A stretch of DNA of 64,000 bases, taken from positions 43,162 to 107,161 of the forward strand of contig NZ_BSPP01000013.1 in NCBI RefSeq assembly GCF_030161095.1, read 5' to 3'. Positions 17,640-25,456 of the stretch are shown in pieces. The notes below the pieces were generated by a model that was given only the letters and a program-made list of their open reading frames with translations, made no database searches and was not told the origin of the DNA. Position 1 is the first letter of the stretch. Each line of letters opens with the position of its first letter. Source of the DNA: Cypionkella aquatica. Lineage in GTDB: Bacteria > Pseudomonadota > Alphaproteobacteria > Rhodobacterales > Rhodobacteraceae. A program made the position numbers and the translations under genes.

Positions 17640-18480
17640 CACCCGCGCGCTGCGCGCCCTGATCCGCGATCCCATGGGGTTGATGGGCCTGATCTTGGTC
17701 GCGCTGTTCATCCTGATGGCCGTCGCCGCCCCGCTACTTGCCCCCTATGATCCGCTCGCGCTGGATGTCCGCGCCAAACTGCAATCCCCCAGCCTCGCGC
17801 ATTGGCTGGGCACCGATCAGTTGGGCCGCGATACTCTATCCCGCATCATCTACGGCGCGCGCACTGCCCTGACGATTGCGCTGACCGCCATCGCTCTGGC
17901 CGGAAGTATCGGCATCCTGCTGGGTCTGATCGCTGGCTACGGCCCGCGCTGGCTGGACGCCGCCTTGGTGCTGATCTTCGACGCCCTCAACTCCCTGCCA
18001 ATGATGATGTTCGCCCTTGCCATCATCACCGTGCTTGGCCCCGGCACGGGCACGCTGATCCTCGTCGTCGTCCTTGTGTCGATCCCCGGCTATGCCCGCC
18101 TGATCCGCGCCCAAACCCTAAGCCTGCGCAGCGCCGATTTCATCGTGGCCGAGCAAGCCATCGGCGCCAGCACCCCCCGCATCTTGATGCACCATCTGTT
18201 GCCCAACGTCATTGGCCCTTTGTGCATCGTGTTGTCGATGGATATTCCGGTGGTGATCATGCTGGAGGCTGGCCTTAGCTACCTGAACCTCGGCGTCAAA
18301 CCCCCGACGCCGTCTTGGGGTAACATCCTATACGACGGTTACACCGCCATCCGCACCTCCAGCACTTTGGTGATCGCCGCAGGCGCACCGCTGGTCCTTG
18401 CCACCCTCGGATTCACCTTTCTGGGCGAAGGACTGCGCGATGCCCTCGACCCCCGCTTTGCCACTGCGAGGCCGCGATGA
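17623..18480 (+). CDS. Dipeptide/oligopeptide-type ABC transporter permease (DppC family)
   Basis: Second permease, 285 aa, about six helices. It has the typical DppC N-terminus (APLLAPYDPLALD), the GTDQLGRDTLSRIIYGARTA block after helix 1, and the coupling loop AIGASTPRILMHHLLPNV. It pairs with the 16689-17639 permease. The stop codon overlaps the next ATPase start as ATGA. Confidence 0.93.
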   Translation: MRWPADTRALRALIRDPMGLMGLILVALFILMAVAAPLLAPYDPLALDVRAKLQSPSLAHWLGTDQLGRDTLSRIIYGARTALTIALTAIALAGSIGILLGLIAGYGPRWLDAALVLIFDALNSLPMMMFALAIITVLGPGTGTLILVVVLVSIPGYARLIRAQTLSLRSADFIVAEQAIGASTPRILMHHLLPNVIGPLCIVLSMDIPVVIMLEAGLSYLNLGVKPPTPSWGNILYDGYTAIRTSSTLVIAAGAPLVLATLGFTFLGEGLRDALDPRFATARPR

Positions 18481-19448
18481 CCGAGCCCCTTTTGGAAATC
18501 GACGCCCTCAACATCACCTATCACACTGACCACGGCAAACTTTCCGCCCTGCGCGGAGCCAGCCTGATCGCGCGCACAGGTGAAGTCATCGGCATCGTCG
18601 GTGAAAGCGGCTGCGGAAAATCCACTCTGGCAGCGAGTGTGATCAACCTGCTGCCCCAAGCCGCCGAAGTCACCAGCGGGGCTGTGCGCTACAAGGGCAC
18701 CGACATCCTGCGCCTGCCGCCAGAGGCCCAGCGTGCCTTGCGCGGTCAAGACATCGCGATGATCTTCCAAGACCCGATGACCGCCTTCAATCCCGTGCTT
18801 ACGATGGGCGCGCAACTGGTCGATTTCCAGCACGCCGCCCAAATCCCCCGCGCCGAGAAACTAACCCGCGCTCGCGCTTTACTGGCCCGCGTTGGCATGC
18901 CCGACCCCGACCTCACCCTGCGCCGCTACCCGCATCAGTTGTCGGGCGGCATGCGCCAACGCGTCGCCATCGCCGCCGCTTTGCTGATGAACCCCACCGT
19001 TCTGGTCGCCGATGAACCAACCACCGCCCTTGATGTGACGATGGAGGCGCAAATCATCCACCTGCTGCGCGACCTGCGCCGCGATTACCAAGGCGCAATC
19101 CTTGTGATCACCCACCATCTCGGAGTTGTCGCCGAACTTTGTGACCGCGTCTATGTGATGTATGCGGGCGAAGTGGTGGAAGAGGCTGTGGTGGATGACC
19201 TGTTCCACGCCCCCCGCCACCCCTATACCCGCGCCCTGATCGCATGCGATCCGGGGCATTTCGAGCAACCCACCCCAATCTTGCCTACAATCCAAGGCCG
19301 CCTGCCCGACCTGCGCACCCCGCCTACCGGATGCAGCTTTGCCGCCCGCTGCCCCTTGGCCGAGGCGATCTGCGCCACCCCACCGCCCCGCATCCAAATC
19401 TCACCTACCCAGTCCGCGCTGTGCCACAAGGCCGGGGGGCAGCCATGA
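18477..19448 (+). CDS. Dipeptide-type ABC transporter ATP-binding protein (DppD family)
   Basis: ATPase of 323 aa. Walker A is GESGCGKST (about residues 42-50), the Q-loop is [12 protein letters not shown], the signature is LSGGMRQRV and Walker B is [12 protein letters not shown]. The C-terminal oligopeptide-ABC extension contains the cysteine region [15 protein letters not shown], which in relatives binds an Fe-S cluster. Start and stop both overlap neighbours as ATGA, showing tight coupling in the operon. Confidence 0.93.
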   Translation: MTEPLLEIDALNITYHTDHGKLSALRGASLIARTGEVIGIVGESGCGKSTLAASVINLLPQAAEVTSGAVRYKGTDILRLPPEAQRALRGQDIAMIFQDPMTAFNPVLTMGAQLVDFQHAAQIPRAEKLTRARALLARVGMPDPDLTLRRYPHQLSGGMRQRVAIAAALLMNPTVLVADEPTTALDVTMEAQIIHLLRDLRRDYQGAILVITHHLGVVAELCDRVYVMYAGEVVEEAVVDDLFHAPRHPYTRALIACDPGHFEQPTPILPTIQGRLPDLRTPPTGCSFAARCPLAEAICATPPPRIQISPTQSALCHKAGGQP

Positions 19449-20422
19449 CCCTGCTCTCCGTGCAAGACCTAGCCCTAGACCTCCCCCTACGCGGCGGCCT
19501 GCTTTCCGCCCTGAACCCCAAATCCAGACGCACATTACAAATCTTCGCCGATGTCTCCTTCACCCTGAACCCCGGCGAAACCCTTGGCCTTGTCGGGGAA
19601 TCCGGTTCCGGCAAAACCACCCTCGCCCGCGCCCTGTTGGGTTTGACCGCCACCACAAACGGCAGCATCCATTTTGAAGGCCACCCACGCCGCACAACCG
19701 GCGACTTCGCCGCCATGCGCCGCGATACCGCGATGATGTTCCAAGACGCCATCGCCTCGCTCTCTCCCCGCATGACCATCGGCGCACTGCTGGCCGAGCC
19801 GCTGATCATCCACGGCCAACCCGCCCCCAAAATAAAAATCGCCGAAATGCTGGCCCTTGTCGGCCTGCCCCCCGATTTCGCCACCCGCTATCCGCACGAA
19901 CTTTCCGGTGGCCAAGCCCGCCGCGTCGGCGTCGCCCGTGCATTGGTGCTGAACCCGAAACTGGTGATTGCCGACGAGCCCACCGCAGGCCTTGATGTGT
20001 CTGTGCAGGGTGAGATCCTGAACCTGATGACCGATCTGAAAACGCGGTTGAACCTCAGCTACCTGATCATCAGCCACAACCTCGCGATGGTCCGCCACGT
20101 CTCGGATCGCATCGCCGTGATGTATCTGGGCCGCCTCGTCGAAATCGGCCCGACGCGCGAAACCTTCGCCCGCCCCCTGCACCCCTATTCCCAAAGCCTG
20201 ATCGCCTCTGAACCCCTACCAGACCCGAGAAAGCGCCGCCAAGATCTTGCGATCAAAGGCGAAATCCCCAGCCTTCTCAACCGCCCCAAGGCCTGCGTGT
20301 TCCAAGGCCGCTGCCCCCACGTCCAACCCATCTGCCGCACCGATCCCCCCAACTTGCGCGAAATCAGCCCACAAAGGTTCGTGCGCTGCCACCTCGCCAC
20401 ACCTATAGGAGCCCTAGCATGA
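19445..20422 (+). CDS. Dipeptide-type ABC transporter ATP-binding protein (DppF family)
   Basis: Second ATPase, 325 aa. Walker A is GESGSGKTT, the signature is LSGGQARRVGVARAL and Walker B is LVIADEPTAGLD. The C-terminal extension holds CVFQGRCPHVQPIC. The start at 19445 overlaps the preceding stop as ATGA; an open extension back to 19244 lies entirely inside dppD-like coding sequence and is rejected. It forms a heterodimer with the preceding ATPase to power the two permeases. Confidence 0.93.
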   Translation: MTLLSVQDLALDLPLRGGLLSALNPKSRRTLQIFADVSFTLNPGETLGLVGESGSGKTTLARALLGLTATTNGSIHFEGHPRRTTGDFAAMRRDTAMMFQDAIASLSPRMTIGALLAEPLIIHGQPAPKIKIAEMLALVGLPPDFATRYPHELSGGQARRVGVARALVLNPKLVIADEPTAGLDVSVQGEILNLMTDLKTRLNLSYLIISHNLAMVRHVSDRIAVMYLGRLVEIGPTRETFARPLHPYSQSLIASEPLPDPRKRRQDLAIKGEIPSLLNRPKACVFQGRCPHVQPICRTDPPNLREISPQRFVRCHLATPIGALA

Positions 20423-21972
20423 CCCAATGGCGCACCGACCGTCGCGGTTTCCTGCAAACCGCAGGCGCTGCCCTCGCCGCCCTGACCCTGCCCGCAAAAT
20501 TCGCTTGGGCCGCCGAAGGCGACATCCTGCGCATCCGTGCAGGCGCCGATTTCCAATGCCTCGACCCCAAAGGCATTATCGGCGAGTTGGATGAAATCAT
20601 CCCCCGCTGCACCCAAGTCGCCCTTGTCCGCCTCGGCGACATGCGTGATGGCAACAAATGGCAACCTTGGGGTGCCGAGAAAATCGACTGGATCGACCCC
20701 ACCAAGATCGGCTTCACCCTGCGCGAAGGCCTGCAATGGTCGAACGGCTTCGGCCCCGTCACCCCCGAGGATGTCAAATTCTCGTTCGAACGCATCGCGG
20801 GCAGCGACTCCGCTTGGGCCTACCAGTTCGAAAAGCTGGATCATGTCGAGGTGATCGACGCCCGTTCCGGCATCATCCATCTGAAAGAGGCCTTCGCCCC
20901 CTTCATGGTGATCGCGCTGCCCTATTACGGCGGCAATATCATCTGCAAAGCCGCGACTGAAAAGGTCGGCGGCAGCTATACCACCGAGGCCCCAGCCGAA
21001 TGTGGCCCCTACCGCTTTGCCGCGTGGGAGCAGAACCAGAAAATCACCCTTGCCGCCAACCCCGATTGGACAGGCCCGAAACCCGCCTTCGCCACCGTCG
21101 AAATCTACATCGTCAGCGACGATCAGGCCGCCCAACTCGCCTATGAGGCCGACGCCTTCGATTTCACCAAACTTGCCGTCAGCGCCACCGCGCAGATCAA
21201 AACCGCGATGCCCGCGAACTCTACCTTGATCCAAGCCCAATCGGCGCGTTACGCGTGGCTGACCATCAATATGAACGCGGAACCGCTGAAAGACGTCCGC
21301 GTGCGCCAAGCCATCCAATACGCTTATGACGGTGAGGCAGTTCTGCTGGGTGCCTATGACGGCCTTGCCACCCGCTCAACCGGAGTCGTGCCGCCCACCA
21401 GCCCCTTCGCCCGTGCGTCCAACCTGATCCCGACCCGCGATGTGGAAAAGGCCAAGGCGCTCTTGGCAGAGGCGGGCGTTTCCGATCTGACCCTCAAACT
21501 GGTGGCACTCACCGACAGCACCACCCAAGCCATCGCACAGATTTTCCAAGCCAATATGGCAGAGGCCGGCATCACCATCGAAATCCAGCCCACCGAAGAT
21601 GCCGCCTACTGGGCCGAAGGCGACAAGACCGCAGGCGATGGCTATAAATCCTTGGAACTGGCGCTGATGAACTTTGCGGGCGGCATCGATCCCACCGAAA
21701 ACCTCGTCTGGTTCCGCCCCGATCAGATCGGTATCTACAACTGGTCGTTCTTCGACAGCCCCGAGTTTGAGGCCCTGTATCAACAAGGTCTGACAGAGAT
21801 TGATGAGGCCAAACGCAAGGCAATCTTCAACAAGATGGAAGATCTGATGGAAGCCTCGGGTTGCTTCATCTTCATCTGTTTCGAGCCCTATATCGCCATC
21901 CACCACAGCGACATCACTCCGGTGATCATGGCAGATGGCCACCCCGATCCGGTTATGTTTACAAAAGCTTGA
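20419..21972 (+). CDS. Periplasmic solute-binding protein, family 5 (peptide/nickel/opine type)
   Basis: A 517-aa substrate receptor for the importer encoded just upstream. It has a twin-arginine signal: T-D-R-R-G-F-L at residues 6-12, then an Ala-rich segment ending AKFAWA, so it is exported folded. The mature protein has the family 5 layout, with YDGLATRSTGVVPPTSPF in the middle and the paired lobes. Ligand cannot be read from sequence. The genetic context suggests a peptide-like or N-methylated amide compound. The start overlaps the DppF stop (ATGA). Confidence 0.92.
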   Translation: MTQWRTDRRGFLQTAGAALAALTLPAKFAWAAEGDILRIRAGADFQCLDPKGIIGELDEIIPRCTQVALVRLGDMRDGNKWQPWGAEKIDWIDPTKIGFTLREGLQWSNGFGPVTPEDVKFSFERIAGSDSAWAYQFEKLDHVEVIDARSGIIHLKEAFAPFMVIALPYYGGNIICKAATEKVGGSYTTEAPAECGPYRFAAWEQNQKITLAANPDWTGPKPAFATVEIYIVSDDQAAQLAYEADAFDFTKLAVSATAQIKTAMPANSTLIQAQSARYAWLTINMNAEPLKDVRVRQAIQYAYDGEAVLLGAYDGLATRSTGVVPPTSPFARASNLIPTRDVEKAKALLAEAGVSDLTLKLVALTDSTTQAIAQIFQANMAEAGITIEIQPTEDAAYWAEGDKTAGDGYKSLELALMNFAGGIDPTENLVWFRPDQIGIYNWSFFDSPEFEALYQQGLTEIDEAKRKAIFNKMEDLMEASGCFIFICFEPYIAIHHSDITPVIMADGHPDPVMFTKA

Positions 21973-22001
21973 TCGCAGTCAACAGATCGCCGATACCTAA
22001 C

Positions 22002-22028
22002 GCTGGCCCGCATTTTCTTTGGGCCAGC
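22002..22028 (+). other. Hairpin between the binding-protein and tetR genes
   Basis: GCTGGCCC (22002-22009) and GGGCCAGC (22021-22028) form an 8-bp stem, followed by CCCTTC. The U-run is missing, so it is at most a weak terminator. It may lower expression of the regulator relative to the binding protein. Confidence 0.4.
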
Positions 22029-22048
22029 CCCTTCAAGACAGGCATGCG

Positions 22049-22651
22049 ATGACCTCTGCGACGGCCCCCAGATACACCCGAATGACCTCGGAACAGCGTT
22101 CGGCCAGTCTGGTGCAGGCGGGGCTGGCCTGCCTTGCGCGCGGCGGGATTCTGGAATTTACCATCGACAACATCTGCAACGAGGCGGGCGTCTCGCGCGG
22201 CCTGATCACCCATCATTTCAAATCGAAAGACGGTCTGCTGGTCGCGGTCTATCGCGCCATGTATGAGCGTCTGCATGCCGGATTAGAGGCCCCCAATCCA
22301 AAGAAATCGCGGCTGCTTTCGATCATCGACGCGATGTTCGCGCCCGAGTTTTTCAGCCGGGAAGAGTTGAACATCTGGCTCGCCCTATGGTCAGAAATCG
22401 TCAACAACCCCGCCCTGAAACGCGAACACCGCCGCCAATACACCCGCTATCGCCGCGATCTGGAAACCGCGCTGGCCGAGGTTGCCACCGCGCGCGGGTT
22501 GACGGTTGATGTAAAATCTCTGGCTCAAATGCTGATCGCTTTGGTGGATGGCTTGGGGCTAGAGCGGTGCATCGAGCCAAAACTGCTGTCACCCAAAGCC
22601 GCCAAACAGATTTGCATCTCGACCTTGGAACTGGCGCTTGGGCCGCTTTAG
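22049..22651 (+). CDS. TetR-family regulator, BetI-like
   Basis: A 200-aa transcription factor. The N-terminal helix-turn-helix includes IDNICNEAGVSRGLITHHFKSK (the FTIDNI...VSRGLITHHF block, about 40-60). The C-terminal domain, with IWLALWSEIVNNPALKREHRR and LIALVDGLGLERC, matches the BetI/TetR_C_6 ligand domain, typical of regulators of betaine and quaternary amine genes. It is the last gene of the hydrolase-ABC operon and is likely the local repressor. Possible sites are the GTTGAAYGATCRT pair at 14553-14649. The start at 22049 is chosen because the upstream in-frame codons lie in the hairpin region. Confidence 0.88.
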   Translation: MTSATAPRYTRMTSEQRSASLVQAGLACLARGGILEFTIDNICNEAGVSRGLITHHFKSKDGLLVAVYRAMYERLHAGLEAPNPKKSRLLSIIDAMFAPEFFSREELNIWLALWSEIVNNPALKREHRRQYTRYRRDLETALAEVATARGLTVDVKSLAQMLIALVDGLGLERCIEPKLLSPKAAKQICISTLELALGPL

Positions 22652-22737
22652 CGATTTGTGGCCAGTTGCCAGCTGGCGACAAAGCAGTGTTGGTCTTGCC
22701 AGGACGGTGCTGCGCGCGCCCTGCCCCGCATGAAACC

Positions 22738-23634
22738 TCAGACCGCGCCCGCAGCGGTGCGCGCAAGTATCCGCAATTTACGCTCGCGCAGCAGGGTGTA
22801 GATGCCGGTGGCGACCACGATGGCCGCGCCGATCAGGGCGTAGCCGTCGGGGAATGTGGCGAAGAACACCCAACCAAGAATGATCGCCCAGAGCAACGAG
22901 GTGTAGCGGAATGGTGCCACAAAGCCGATGTCGCCCACCCGCATCGCGCTGACCGAACAGATGTACCCCACGATCACCATACTGCCCGCACCAAGGATTT
23001 GCAGAATGTGCAGCGGTGTCACCGCCTGCCAGCCCTCTAGCGCCGAGCCTGCAAAGCCCATCACCATCACTGCAAAACCGGCACCGAGGGCGACAACTTG
23101 CGAGGGGACTGCGCTGCTCAAGCGGCGCACCGACAGATCGCGCACCACCACCGTCGCAACCGATCCAAGGCCCAGCACCGACCAGATGTCAAAGCCTTCC
23201 ATCCCCGGTCGGATGATGAGCATGACGCCCAGAAAGCCCACGAAGATCGCCAGCATCCGCCGCCAGCCGATCCGGTCCTTGTAATACAGTGCCGCCGCGA
23301 GCGTGACAGCGAGCGGGGTGACCTGCATCACCGCCGACAGGGTCGCAAGCGGCATGTGTTTCAAGGCGGTCAGAAACAGGATCGTGGCCGCCACATCGGC
23401 GAGGGAGCGCAACGCGATCAGGATGCGGTCGTGGCGGTTTGGCGGCAGGCGCAGACCGCCGCTTGCGCGGGCGAGGATCAGCAGACCCAGCACGGCAACC
23501 GTGCCGCGTAGGGCGATGGTTTGGTAGAGCGGGAGTGCGTGGGTCAGGGATTTCATGATCGCGTCATTCACCGTGAAGGCAAACATCGACAGGTTCATAT
23601 AAAGCGCGCCGCGCAGGTTGTCTGAAATGGCCAT
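22738..23634 (-). CDS. EamA/DMT-superfamily transporter
   Basis: A 298-aa inner-membrane protein with about ten hydrophobic helices arranged as two EamA repeats (about 8-140 and 150-285). It is similar to the RhaT/SAM-type drug/metabolite exporters. Substrate unknown. It is convergent with the tetR-like gene and shows no operon partners. Start MAISDNLRGALYMNLSMFAF is supported by GGGGGAACAC upstream on the minus strand. Confidence 0.88.
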   Translation of the reverse strand: MAISDNLRGALYMNLSMFAFTVNDAIMKSLTHALPLYQTIALRGTVAVLGLLILARASGGLRLPPNRHDRILIALRSLADVAATILFLTALKHMPLATLSAVMQVTPLAVTLAAALYYKDRIGWRRMLAIFVGFLGVMLIIRPGMEGFDIWSVLGLGSVATVVVRDLSVRRLSSAVPSQVVALGAGFAVMVMGFAGSALEGWQAVTPLHILQILGAGSMVIVGYICSVSAMRVGDIGFVAPFRYTSLLWAIILGWVFFATFPDGYALIGAAIVVATGIYTLLRERKLRILARTAAGAV

Positions 23635-23976
23635 GTGTTCCCCCGCTCGGATGGGTATCAGGTGGCGTTGGCGGGGGGAAGGGGGGAGGGATTTTCGGGC
23701 GGTCCCAACTCGGGACCTTTTTTATGTGTTTAGATTCAAGGGGATGGGGTGGCGGATTTAAGGGTTTATTAAGCTTTGGGCCCTCTCTTGGGTGGCAAAG
23801 GGGCTGACTCATCTTGGTGGCAGAAAATGCCATTGGGCAGCGGATTGCAGCGCAGTAGGTTTGAGCCCAAAGCGGACTCCGTGTATGCCTTCATAATGAA
23901 CGCCGTTCGAGACGTCCCTTCGCCGCTCTTGTCCGACAAAAACCTCTAGAGATCGTACATTGAGGGAATTGCGAAA
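23635..23976. other. AT-richer non-coding gap upstream of eamA-like and the 130-aa gene
   Basis: 342 bases with no convincing coding frame on either strand. It contains G-rich runs just upstream of the eamA-like gene and a solitary terminator-like hairpin at 23701-23723. Promoters for both divergent neighbours should lie here, but none is clear. Confidence 0.5.
23701..23723 (+). terminator. Orphan intrinsic-terminator-like hairpin
   Basis: GGTCCC-AACTC-GGGACC followed directly by TTTTTT on the plus strand. There is no plus-strand gene immediately upstream, so it may be a remnant, or may end read-through or an unannotated short transcript. Confidence 0.6.
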
Positions 23977-24369
23977 ATGGTTCCGAAAACACTTGCTTTG
24001 CTTGCCGAGCGATATCGCGAGCCGCCGACTGCGCGCATAACCGAGGCAGAGCTTTCGGCTAGCCTTGAGCGCAATTTGGATGCAACTGCACTTCACGACC
24101 TGGCGCTGGCGATAGCGCGTGCGTATCAGGATAATGTCGTGAGTTACGAAGCAGCCGATGACATTATGAACGATCTGTGGTCTATGTTTTTGGATAGGAT
24201 GCCGGAAATTTGGGCTCCATTTTACGATATCTATTGTGCGTTCGATGCGGGAGAATGGCACCGACGAGCAGATGCAACCGATGACCCAGTTGCCGAATTT
24301 ACAGATCCGATGATAGCAGAAATTTTGTTGCGCCATCCCTGCGACAATACGCTGGATCGGCTTAAGTGA
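23977..24369 (+). CDS. Hypothetical protein, 130 aa
   Basis: A soluble, acidic, mostly helical protein with no signal peptide or membrane segment; I do not recognise a family. Notable are the tryptophan- and aspartate-rich centre (DDIMNDLWSMFLDRMPEIW) and GEWHRRADATDDP. Codon use is lower in GC than the neighbouring genes, which may indicate transfer. A GAGGG sequence stands about ten bases upstream of the start. The opposite strand is also open over this region, but its codon pattern is poor. A small cytoplasmic immunity-type or stress protein is possible and unproven. Confidence 0.6.
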   Translation: MVPKTLALLAERYREPPTARITEAELSASLERNLDATALHDLALAIARAYQDNVVSYEAADDIMNDLWSMFLDRMPEIWAPFYDIYCAFDAGEWHRRADATDDPVAEFTDPMIAEILLRHPCDNTLDRLK

Positions 24370-24488
24370 GTCTGCTCCGTCCCGCATATTTGACCAGTGC
24401 CAGTGCCACGGGTCATCTTATCGCATCACATCGGGGCAGTTTGGCGACCGCGTCCGGGTGATCGCTCACCAAACAGCTTTCGCTGTTG

Positions 24489-24528
24489 GCAGGGCGCAAG
24501 GCTGACTCCCCCGCGCCCTGCCCTTTTT
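24489..24528 (+). terminator. Terminator downstream of the 130-aa gene
   Basis: GCAGGGCGC (24489-24497) pairs with GCGCCCTGC (24513-24521), followed by CCTTTTT. Two smaller hairpins (GGTGA/TCACC and AACAG/CTGTT) lie just before it, at about 24456-24487. It ends at the stop codon of the converging 29-aa gene. Confidence 0.7.
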
Positions 24529-24616
24529 ACAGCGTTAGCGATGTGATGAAATCGCCGCCAAGGATGGCGAAGGCGATCAGGGCGGCGATAGTCAGTTTCA
24601 GTTTGTTGCTTTTCAT
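24527..24616 (-). CDS. Putative 29-aa membrane peptide
   Basis: Reads MKSNKLKLTIAALIAFAILG followed by GDFITSLTL: a short basic start, one hydrophobic helix (about residues 8-20) and a short polar tail. GAGG stands seven bases before the ATG. It lies seven bases after the stop of another single-helix peptide gene, with which it is probably co-transcribed. It is too short for family assignment. It could be a regulatory membrane peptide or a type I toxin-like product. Confidence 0.5.
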   Translation of the reverse strand: MKSNKLKLTIAALIAFAILGGDFITSLTL

Positions 24617-24623
24617 ATCAACC

Positions 24624-24791
24624 TCAAAGCAGTTTGGGCAGCAGGGTGCCAAGCGCGCAAAGCCCAGCGATGCCAAGGATCATGATGATCCAATTGAGCA
24701 GGATGGTTTTTCCGCTTTGCTGTGGAACATCGGCGGCGGGGTTCGGAACCGCTTCCGGGACCGAAGCGGCTTGTTGGGTGGAATGATCCAT
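24624..24791 (-). CDS. Putative 55-aa single-helix membrane protein
   Basis: Begins MDHSTQQAASVPEAVPNPAA (polar, Pro/Ala-rich, about 28 residues) and then has one hydrophobic segment from about 29 to 52 (ILLNWIIMILGIAGLCALG). AAGGAAAATT precedes the ATG at proper spacing. It lies between the proline-rich membrane protein gene upstream and the 29-aa peptide gene downstream, all on the minus strand. Function unknown. Confidence 0.55.
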   Translation of the reverse strand: MDHSTQQAASVPEAVPNPAADVPQQSGKTILLNWIIMILGIAGLCALGTLLPKLL

Positions 24792-24849
24792 AATTTTCCT
24801 TGCGTTACATGCGTTTACCGCATGCAGGCAAAGCGCGCATACGGCTGAT

Positions 24850-25221
24850 CTAGCTGGATGGTGCAGACGTGCTGGCGGGCGGCGCGCGCGCCTGCCAGCC
24901 GATCAGGACCTGTGTGCTGTGTTGCGGCAAGGGTTGCTGCGCCCGCAACAGGCGGAAGACCGAGGGCCGCTGCGGCAGAGGCGGTGCGGCATTGTCCATC
25001 AGGATCAGGCTGCGGGCGCGGGTTTCAGGCGGGGTGGGCTTGATAATGCTGGTTTTCAGCGGCGCGAGCAGCACCGCCGGGGCTTGCGCGCTGATCGCAG
25101 AGCCTGCAGCAGTGTTCAGGCTGGTTTGCTGGTACGGCAGCAACGCCAGCATCAGCGGCAGCGCAAAGCACAGGCCAAGCCGGGTCAACAGAGAAAATAT
25201 CTGGCGCGCGTGTGGAAGCAT
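24850..25221 (-). CDS. Hypothetical membrane-anchored proline-rich protein, 123 aa
   Basis: Starting at 25221 the protein has a basic N-terminus, one long hydrophobic segment (about 8-29, signal anchor or signal peptide) and then a proline/alanine-rich region without recognisable domain. The frame stays open further upstream to 25383, but that extension is arginine/proline-rich and shows no ribosome-binding site. It may be the first gene of a set with the 55-aa and 29-aa membrane peptides. Moderately uncertain whether it is a real gene. Confidence 0.4.
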   Translation of the reverse strand: MLPHARQIFSLLTRLGLCFALPLMLALLPYQQTSLNTAAGSAISAQAPAVLLAPLKTSIIKPTPPETRARSLILMDNAAPPLPQRPSVFRLLRAQQPLPQHSTQVLIGWQARAPPASTSAPSS

Positions 25222-25404
25222 TGGCCTTGCAGTGAGGTGCGTGAAGCGGGTTGTCTGCAAGAGTGTCTCAGGTTTGCGCGGCGGGGTCCAGTCGGCAGGC
25301 CCAGCGACGGCGGGAATGAGTTTGCCAGCGGCATCCGGCTTGATGATTGCCGCAAAGCGGATGCGGCAAAGCCTCGGGCGCAACGGGTGGCACTGCCCAA
25401 AAAT

Positions 25405-25436
25405 GCAAAAGGCCCCCTGATTTCTCAGAGGGCCTT
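25405..25436 (-). terminator. rpoC terminator
   Basis: AAGGCCCCCTGA (25409-25420) and TCAGAGGGCCTT (25425-25436) form a 12-bp stem with one mismatch and a TTTC loop. On the minus strand TTGCATTTTT follows. It lies 21 bases after the rpoC stop codon and should end the rplJ-rplL-rpoB-rpoC transcript. Confidence 0.85.
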
Positions 25437-25456
25437 TCGCGTTTCAGATCAAGCGG

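Noticed and set aside
23809..24387. Minus-strand 192-codon frame over the 130-aa gene
   Set aside because: No ribosome-binding site, and codon use is poorer than in the plus-strand frame, which has both.
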